From Nocardia elegans NBRC 108235 (lineage in GTDB: Bacteria > Actinomycetota > Actinomycetes > Mycobacteriales > Mycobacteriaceae), in the NCBI RefSeq assembly GCF_001612845.1, contig NZ_BDBF01000036.1, positions 1-64,000 on the forward strand: a DNA stretch of 64,000 nt. Direction: 5' to 3'. Position numbers and translations under genes: made by a program. This document shows, piece after piece, positions 59,853-64,000 of the stretch (the stretch's first letter is position 1; each line of letters begins with the position of its first letter). The notes under the pieces were generated by a model that saw nothing but the letters and a program-made list of their open reading frames with translations, did no database searches and was not told the DNA's origin.

Positions 59853-60452
59853 GTGCTGCTTTCCGATCGCGACATTCGTGCCGAGCTGGCCGCCGGGCGG
59901 CTCGGGCTGGAACCGTTCGACGAGAAATTGGTTCAGCCGTCGAGTATCGATGTGCGGCTGGATCGAATGTTCCGGGTGTTCAACAACACCCGCTACACCC
60001 ATATCGATCCCGCGCAACGCCAGGACGAGCTGACCACCCTGGTCGAGCCCGATCAAGGCGAGCCGTTCGTCCTGCATCCGGGTGAATTCGTCCTCGGCTC
60101 CACGCTCGAGGTCTGCACCCTGCCCGATGATCTGGCCGGCCGCCTGGAAGGTAAATCGAGCCTGGGGCGACTCGGGCTGCTCACCCATTCCACCGCGGGA
60201 TTCATCGATCCGGGTTTCAGCGGGCACATCACGCTGGAGTTGTCGAATGTGGCGAATCTGCCGATCACGCTGTGGCCGGGGATGAAGATCGGCCAGCTGT
60301 GCCTGTTCCGCCTGAGCAGTCCCTCGGAACATCCGTACGGCAGCGCGGCGGCCGGTTCGAAATATCAGGGTCAGCGCGGGCCGACGCCCTCGCGGGCGTA
60401 TATGAATTTCCCCCTGCCGCAGGATTCGATTCCGCAGCCCGCGGAGTCCTGA
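59853..60452 (+). CDS. dcd: dCTP deaminase (possibly bifunctional dUTP-forming)
   Basis: The 199-residue trimeric enzyme deaminates dCTP for thymidylate synthesis. Motifs are MLLSDRDIRAELAAGRLGLEPF, SSIDVRLD, ALVLG-type FVLHPGEFVLGSTLE, LEGKSSLGRLGLLTHSTAGFIDPGFSGHITLELSN with the catalytic Glu, and the C-terminal nucleotide-closing tail ending at PLPQDSIP. Mycobacterial homologues also hydrolyse dUTP (bifunctional), and this one may too. GTG at 59853 begins the conserved LLSDRDI; the longer frame is rejected because it runs into the divergent fasciclin promoter. Confidence 0.93.
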   Translation: MLLSDRDIRAELAAGRLGLEPFDEKLVQPSSIDVRLDRMFRVFNNTRYTHIDPAQRQDELTTLVEPDQGEPFVLHPGEFVLGSTLEVCTLPDDLAGRLEGKSSLGRLGLLTHSTAGFIDPGFSGHITLELSNVANLPITLWPGMKIGQLCLFRLSSPSEHPYGSAAAGSKYQGQRGPTPSRAYMNFPLPQDSIPQPAES

Positions 60453-60495
60453 TATTCCGAACCGGCCGCCGCTCATGTCGCCGACCCGAGGTAGG

Positions 60496-62139
60496 TCAGC
60501 CCGGCGGCAGCACGTGCGCGCCCGACTTGTCCGTCGACAGTGCCAGTGAGCTGATGTATTGGATTTCGCCCGCCGGCCCCGGAACCGCGGAGGCGATCAT
60601 GTCGGGGCGTTCGAAGTCCATTCCGGTGACGTGGCAGGTGAGGGTTTCACCCGAGGGGTTGCCGTGTTCGTCGAACATGTCCAGCTCGATTCCGTCGTCG
60701 CCCCGGCGCAGGTAGTACTTGCCCTTGGTGAGGACGGCGGTGAGCGGGGTGGCGACGACGGCGATCACGACGGCGACGATCGGCGAATACGGTTTCAACG
60801 CCGCGCCGAACACACCGAAGAAGGTCATGATCGACAGCACCGCCGACAGTCCGAAACCGACGAGGCCGACGGGGTTGAAGTTGTAGAGCATGCCGCGCCG
60901 GAATTCGGGCTGTTTCGGCGAGAGCTTCAGCATATATTTGTTGACCGCGATATCCGTTGCGACGGTGACGATCCAGGCGATGCCGCAGTTGGCGTAGAAG
61001 CCGAGGATGTCGTTGAGGAAGTCGAACATATTGGCTTCCATCAGGATCAGCGCGATCGCCAGGTTCACGCCGAGGAAAACCAGCCGGCCCGGATAGGTCT
61101 TCGTCACGCGGGTGAACGAGTTGGTCCACGCCAGCGAACCCGAATACGCGTTGGTCACATTGATTTTGATCTGTGAGATGACGACCAGCACCACCGCGAG
61201 CGTCATCGCCAGCCAGGACGGAACCATATCGCGGTAGATTTCCAGGAACTGATGCACCGGCTGATTCGCGATGTCCTGCGCCCCCGGCAGATTCGCGATC
61301 AGATAGACCGCGAGGAACAGGCCGACGACCTGTTTGACGGCACCGAAGATCACCCAGCCCGGCCCGGCCAGCAGCATCCAGCCCCACCATCTGCGTGCGT
61401 TCTCCGGGGTTTTCGGCGGCATGAACCGCAGATAATCGATCTGCTCGGCGATCTGGGCGATCAGTGAGAGACAGACGCCGGCGGCCAGCAGCGCACCGGA
61501 AAGGCTCACCCCCGCACCGTCCTTACCGCCGTAGGCGAAGAACGAATCGATCGAATCAGGGTGGCGGATCAGCAGAAACGCGAACGGCAACACCATCAGC
61601 AACAGCCACAGCGGCGTCGTCCACACCTGCAGCTTCGCCAGCGTATTCATGCCGTAGACGACCAGCGGGAAAATCAGCACCGTGGAGAGCAGATAACCCA
61701 GCCACAGTGGAATGTGCAGGCCCAGATTCAGGCCCTGCGCCATGATCGAGCCCTCGGTGGCGAAGAAGATGAAGGTGAACGAGGCGAACACCAGGTTGGT
61801 GATCACCGAACCGTAGTAGCCGAACCCGCTGCCGCGAGTGATCAGATCCAGATCGATGTTGTAGCGGGCGGCGTAGTAGGCCAGCGGAAATCCGGTGATC
61901 ATGATGATGATCGCGAAGATTCCGATGCCCAGCAACGCGTTTCCGGTGCCGTTCGCGATGCCGATGTTCGCGCCGATGGAGAAATCCGCGAGGTAGGCTA
62001 TGCCGCCCAGCGCGGAGACGCCGACCACGGCCGGACTCCATTTGCGGTAGCTGCGGGGCGCGAAGCGCAGCGTGTAGTCCTCGAGGGTTTCCTTCGTCGC
62101 GGCGGCAGCGGTCGCCGGACGGGTTTGCACATCAACCAC
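60496..62139 (-). CDS. NCS1-family nucleobase/purine-cytosine permease
   Basis: The 547-residue protein has about 12 membrane helices in the NCS1 pattern: SPAVVGVSALGGIAYLADFSIGANIGIANGTGNALLGIGIFAIIIMITGFPLAYYAARYNIDLDLITRGSGFGYYGSV. The central LIAQIAEQIDYLRFMPPK and later helices match cytosine/allantoin-type symporters. Unusually, a ~70-residue soluble tail follows the last helix (KYYLRRGDDGIELDMFDEHGNPSGETLTCHVTGMDFERPDMIASAV). GTG start with GGAG six bases upstream. Substrate not determined. Confidence 0.88.
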   Translation of the reverse strand: MVDVQTRPATAAAATKETLEDYTLRFAPRSYRKWSPAVVGVSALGGIAYLADFSIGANIGIANGTGNALLGIGIFAIIIMITGFPLAYYAARYNIDLDLITRGSGFGYYGSVITNLVFASFTFIFFATEGSIMAQGLNLGLHIPLWLGYLLSTVLIFPLVVYGMNTLAKLQVWTTPLWLLLMVLPFAFLLIRHPDSIDSFFAYGGKDGAGVSLSGALLAAGVCLSLIAQIAEQIDYLRFMPPKTPENARRWWGWMLLAGPGWVIFGAVKQVVGLFLAVYLIANLPGAQDIANQPVHQFLEIYRDMVPSWLAMTLAVVLVVISQIKINVTNAYSGSLAWTNSFTRVTKTYPGRLVFLGVNLAIALILMEANMFDFLNDILGFYANCGIAWIVTVATDIAVNKYMLKLSPKQPEFRRGMLYNFNPVGLVGFGLSAVLSIMTFFGVFGAALKPYSPIVAVVIAVVATPLTAVLTKGKYYLRRGDDGIELDMFDEHGNPSGETLTCHVTGMDFERPDMIASAVPGPAGEIQYISSLALSTDKSGAHVLPPG

Positions 62140-62277
62140 GATCTACTCCTCATCGTTTCCGCGCTCGGCGCGGCCTTTCGAGGGTGCAGGTCCCGTGTGG
62201 TGTCCGTTTTGCCGCTCGGTTACCGCCGTGTAACGCCCCGCGACGTGCGGTTTTGCGCTCTCCCTTTACCGTGGTGC

Positions 62278-63330
62278 ATGACCTTTGACTCGACAGCGAA
62301 GGCGAACGACCCCGGTGCGGGCGCGGCCATCCGGCCCTCCGCGACCGACCGGATCCGCTCCTGGACGGCGCTGGTACTGGCCGCCGCACCCACCGCCGCG
62401 ATCCTCGCGGTGCTGCTCTACGGGCTCGGTTTGGCGATGGGCTTCGGCACCCTCGGCATCCTCGCCATCGCGTGGCTGGCGGTGTGCGTACTCGTCGCGG
62501 TGGTGTTCTTCCTGGGCGCCGAGCGGCGGTGGTTGACGGCACGTTTCGGCGTGCGTGCGCCCACCTCCGCCGAGCGGCACGCGCTGACGACGGCGTGGGA
62601 GCGGGTGGCCCGGCGGTCCGGCATCGCCTCCTCCTCGCACTCGCTGTGGATCCGGGAGAGCGAGCGCGAATTGCTGCTGCCCCGGCGGATGATCGCGGTC
62701 CCCTCCGCCGTACTCGGTGCGCCCCCACGGCAACTCGAAGCGGTGCTGGCCCGTGAACTCGGATATCGGTCCGAGGGTCGAGTAGCGTTGTGCCAGTTCA
62801 TATTCCGATATTTCAATCTGCCGTTGGTATGGCTGGAGCGGGTGTTGCTCTCGGGTCCGGCCGCGCTCGGAGCGTGGCTGACGCGGCGGATGGCGCCACC
62901 GGCGGCCCGGATCTTCGGGATCGGCTGGAGTGCGGTCAGCCGGGTGCTGGTCGCCTGCCCGGCGATCGCGGCCACCACTGTGATCGTGGGACTTCCGGCC
63001 GCGCTGCTGCTGCGCATCGCTCCGGAGGTGGCGGCCTGCGCGCTCGTGCCGGTCGTGCGCCGCATCGACTACCGGGCCGACCGCGCCGCCGTCGACCTGG
63101 GATACGGCACGGACCTCGGTGTGGCACTGCAGGAACGGCGGGCGGAGTCCGACGACGCGGCCGCGCTGTATGCCCTCTCGGTGTCGGCGTACGCGCCGCG
63201 GGCCGCGGTGGACGAACGCGTTCGCCACATCCGCGATCGCATGGACGAGCGGGTGCGTATCGCCGGCTATTCGGGGCCGGTGCTTCCGGAAAGCGGTGCG
63301 GCACAGGGTTTTACCGGTACCGAGCGGTAG
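62278..63330 (+). CDS. M48-like membrane protein with degenerate protease motif
   Basis: The 350-residue protein has membrane helices at ~30-80 and ~195-245 around a cytosolic domain with the layout of M48 (HtpX/Ste24) metalloproteases. Where HExxH should be, residues 159-163 read R-E-L-G-Y in VLARELGYRSEG, so both zinc-binding His are gone; only the Glu remains. The second Glu region, RRIDYRADRAAVDLGYGTDL, is kept in the form E/D-x-x-AD. The protein is therefore probably non-proteolytic, a pseudo-protease. ATG at 62278; the long upstream frame overlaps the NCS1 gene antisense and is rejected. Confidence 0.75.
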   Translation: MTFDSTAKANDPGAGAAIRPSATDRIRSWTALVLAAAPTAAILAVLLYGLGLAMGFGTLGILAIAWLAVCVLVAVVFFLGAERRWLTARFGVRAPTSAERHALTTAWERVARRSGIASSSHSLWIRESERELLLPRRMIAVPSAVLGAPPRQLEAVLARELGYRSEGRVALCQFIFRYFNLPLVWLERVLLSGPAALGAWLTRRMAPPAARIFGIGWSAVSRVLVACPAIAATTVIVGLPAALLLRIAPEVAACALVPVVRRIDYRADRAAVDLGYGTDLGVALQERRAESDDAAALYALSVSAYAPRAAVDERVRHIRDRMDERVRIAGYSGPVLPESGAAQGFTGTER

Positions 63331-63338
63331 GGTGGCGG

Positions 63339-63369
63339 ACCGGTCCCCGGCCGCGGATGCCGGACCGGT
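63339..63369. terminator. Terminator-like hairpin between convergent genes
   Basis: ACCGGTCC (63339-63346) pairs with GGACCGGT (63362-63369) across 15 bases, directly at the stop of the M48-like gene and the end of the convergent YdcF-like gene. Confidence 0.5.
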
Positions 63370-63906
63370 TCAGCAGTCCTCGAATGCGGCTTTGATGTAC
63401 CCCGAGGACTGATACAGGTACTGGTAGGCCCACCGCGCGAGACCGATGTGCGGATGCGCGTCGAGGAGGAGAATCTCACCGCCCCAGCACTTGCCGAGCA
63501 CGTACCGGGCGCGGGAGATGTGCGGCGTGAAGGTCACCACGATCACGCGTCGCCAGTTCTCGCGGGCGGCGCGGGTGGCCAGTTCGCGTCCCTCACCGCG
63601 TGTGGTGCGCGGCTCGGGATCGAAGCAGCTCACACGGAAGCTGTAGCCGCCGTGGCAGATTCGGTTGATCAGCGGGGAGTGGTCGTACGGATCGGAGAAC
63701 ACCACCTGCGGGGCGTAACCGTCGTGGGCCAGGCGCAGCGCCAGCTCCTCGCGGCCGTCGTGGGCTCCGCCGAGCACCAGGATGGCATCGGCCGCGCGCG
63801 GGGTGTCGGTCCGCGGGCGCACGTACACCGGCCACAGCGCCGTCACCGCGACGGCGAGCACGAGCACGACCCCCACCGCACCGCGCACCCACCACCTTTT
63901 TCGCAC
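63370..63906 (-). CDS. YdcF/DUF218 family membrane-anchored protein
   Basis: The 178-residue protein has an N-terminal membrane anchor (WVRGAVGVVLVLAVAVTALWPVYV) and the DUF218 domain: ADAILVLGGAHDGREELALRLAHDGYAPQVVFSDP...TTRGEGRELATRAARENWRRVIVVTFTPHISRARYVLGKCW. DUF218 proteins such as SanA and YdcF are linked to envelope integrity and ligand binding. Three Cys are present in the exported part (RICHGG, SCFDPE and KCWGG), plus one in the C-terminal DC. GTG at 63906, or GTG at 63888 with AAAAAGG upstream, could start it. The last ~94 bases of the window hold no visible gene. Confidence 0.82.
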   Translation of the reverse strand: MRKRWWVRGAVGVVLVLAVAVTALWPVYVRPRTDTPRAADAILVLGGAHDGREELALRLAHDGYAPQVVFSDPYDHSPLINRICHGGYSFRVSCFDPEPRTTRGEGRELATRAARENWRRVIVVTFTPHISRARYVLGKCWGGEILLLDAHPHIGLARWAYQYLYQSSGYIKAAFEDC

Positions 63907-64000
63907 CCTGCGATGGTAGGTGGTCGGCGAATGCGCTGATCGGCGACGGTTTCTCCCTGTACACCCACTGTTGCCTGCGCCCTCGCCTCGTGGACGCGGA

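Noticed and set aside
62219..62234. GTTAC-N6-GTAAC upstream of the NCS1 permease, similar to the TetR operators
   Set aside because: Only the TTAC-N6-GTAA core matches and the flanks are GC-rich and unlike the other three sites; no fatty-acid gene is near. I left it out of the regulon.

Overview
The window is high-GC actinobacterial DNA from a mycolic-acid-containing organism, most likely Nocardia or a close relative such as Rhodococcus or Gordonia. The evidence is a giant arabinofuranosyltransferase of cell-wall arabinan synthesis (AftD type), a DUF3068/PorA-family protein, a long-form FabG4, an F420-type LLM oxidoreductase, a SigK/RskA pair with a fasciclin lipoprotein, and frequent GTG/TTG starts. 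All names come from reading translated sequence and motifs; no search was run.

Layout. 0-11 kb: end of a lipid/polysaccharide flippase, a MarR regulator divergent from a SnoaL-like gene with a dense palindromic operator, DUF3068, a membrane acyltransferase, AftD with its small DUF2613 partner, isochorismate synthase and a universal stress protein. 11.8-17.3 kb: a tightly overlapping aromatic-carotenoid operon (GT1 glycosyltransferase, CrtB, CrtYc, CrtYd, CrtU, Rieske/DUF5914) without crtE or crtI. 17.5-19 kb: DoxX-like gene and SigJ-like ECF sigma. 19-31.7 kb: the fatty-acid block known from M. tuberculosis Rv0236c-Rv0244c (fadA2 | fabG4-htdX, TetR, lpqI, fadE5), with a DUF5685 Cys-tailed protein, gnd and a DUF4185 gene among them. 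The TetR promoter, the fadA2/fabG4 divergent promoter and the fadE5 promoter share TTAC-N6-GTAA palindromes, which suggests one regulon.

31.9-36.5 kb: a sulfatase, HAD hydrolase, formylglycine-generating enzyme and alpha/beta hydrolase in one direction, then a secreted xxGxD-pentad-repeat protein. 36.5-42.4 kb: methyltransferase, second DUF4185 protein, two enoyl-CoA hydratases, hydrolase, lipoprotein, a Cys-less HesB-like protein and tRNA-Gly(CCC).

42.5-47.4 kb is the most unusual part. A flavin-dependent halogenase, a chorismate-pyruvate lyase and a CPA2 antiporter form an operon, followed by a cytochrome P450 that lacks the ExxR motif. The halogenase plus chorismate lyase plus P450 combination recalls the bromophenol (bmp) and ambigol pathways, so a halogenated 4-hydroxybenzoate or phenol product is proposed as inference.

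48-55.8 kb: MetE-like protein, rhodanese and cysteine dioxygenase, DUF6325, secreted protein, LLM oxidoreductase, quinone reductase and succinate-semialdehyde dehydrogenase. 55.8-59.8 kb: fasciclin lipoprotein, SigK, RskA and a membrane-fused sulfite-oxidase-like protein, with matching CCATCC-N15-(A/T)CGAA(T/C) promoters before the fasciclin gene and sigK. 59.8-64 kb: dCTP deaminase, NCS1 permease, an M48-like protein without its HExxH histidines, and a YdcF-family protein.
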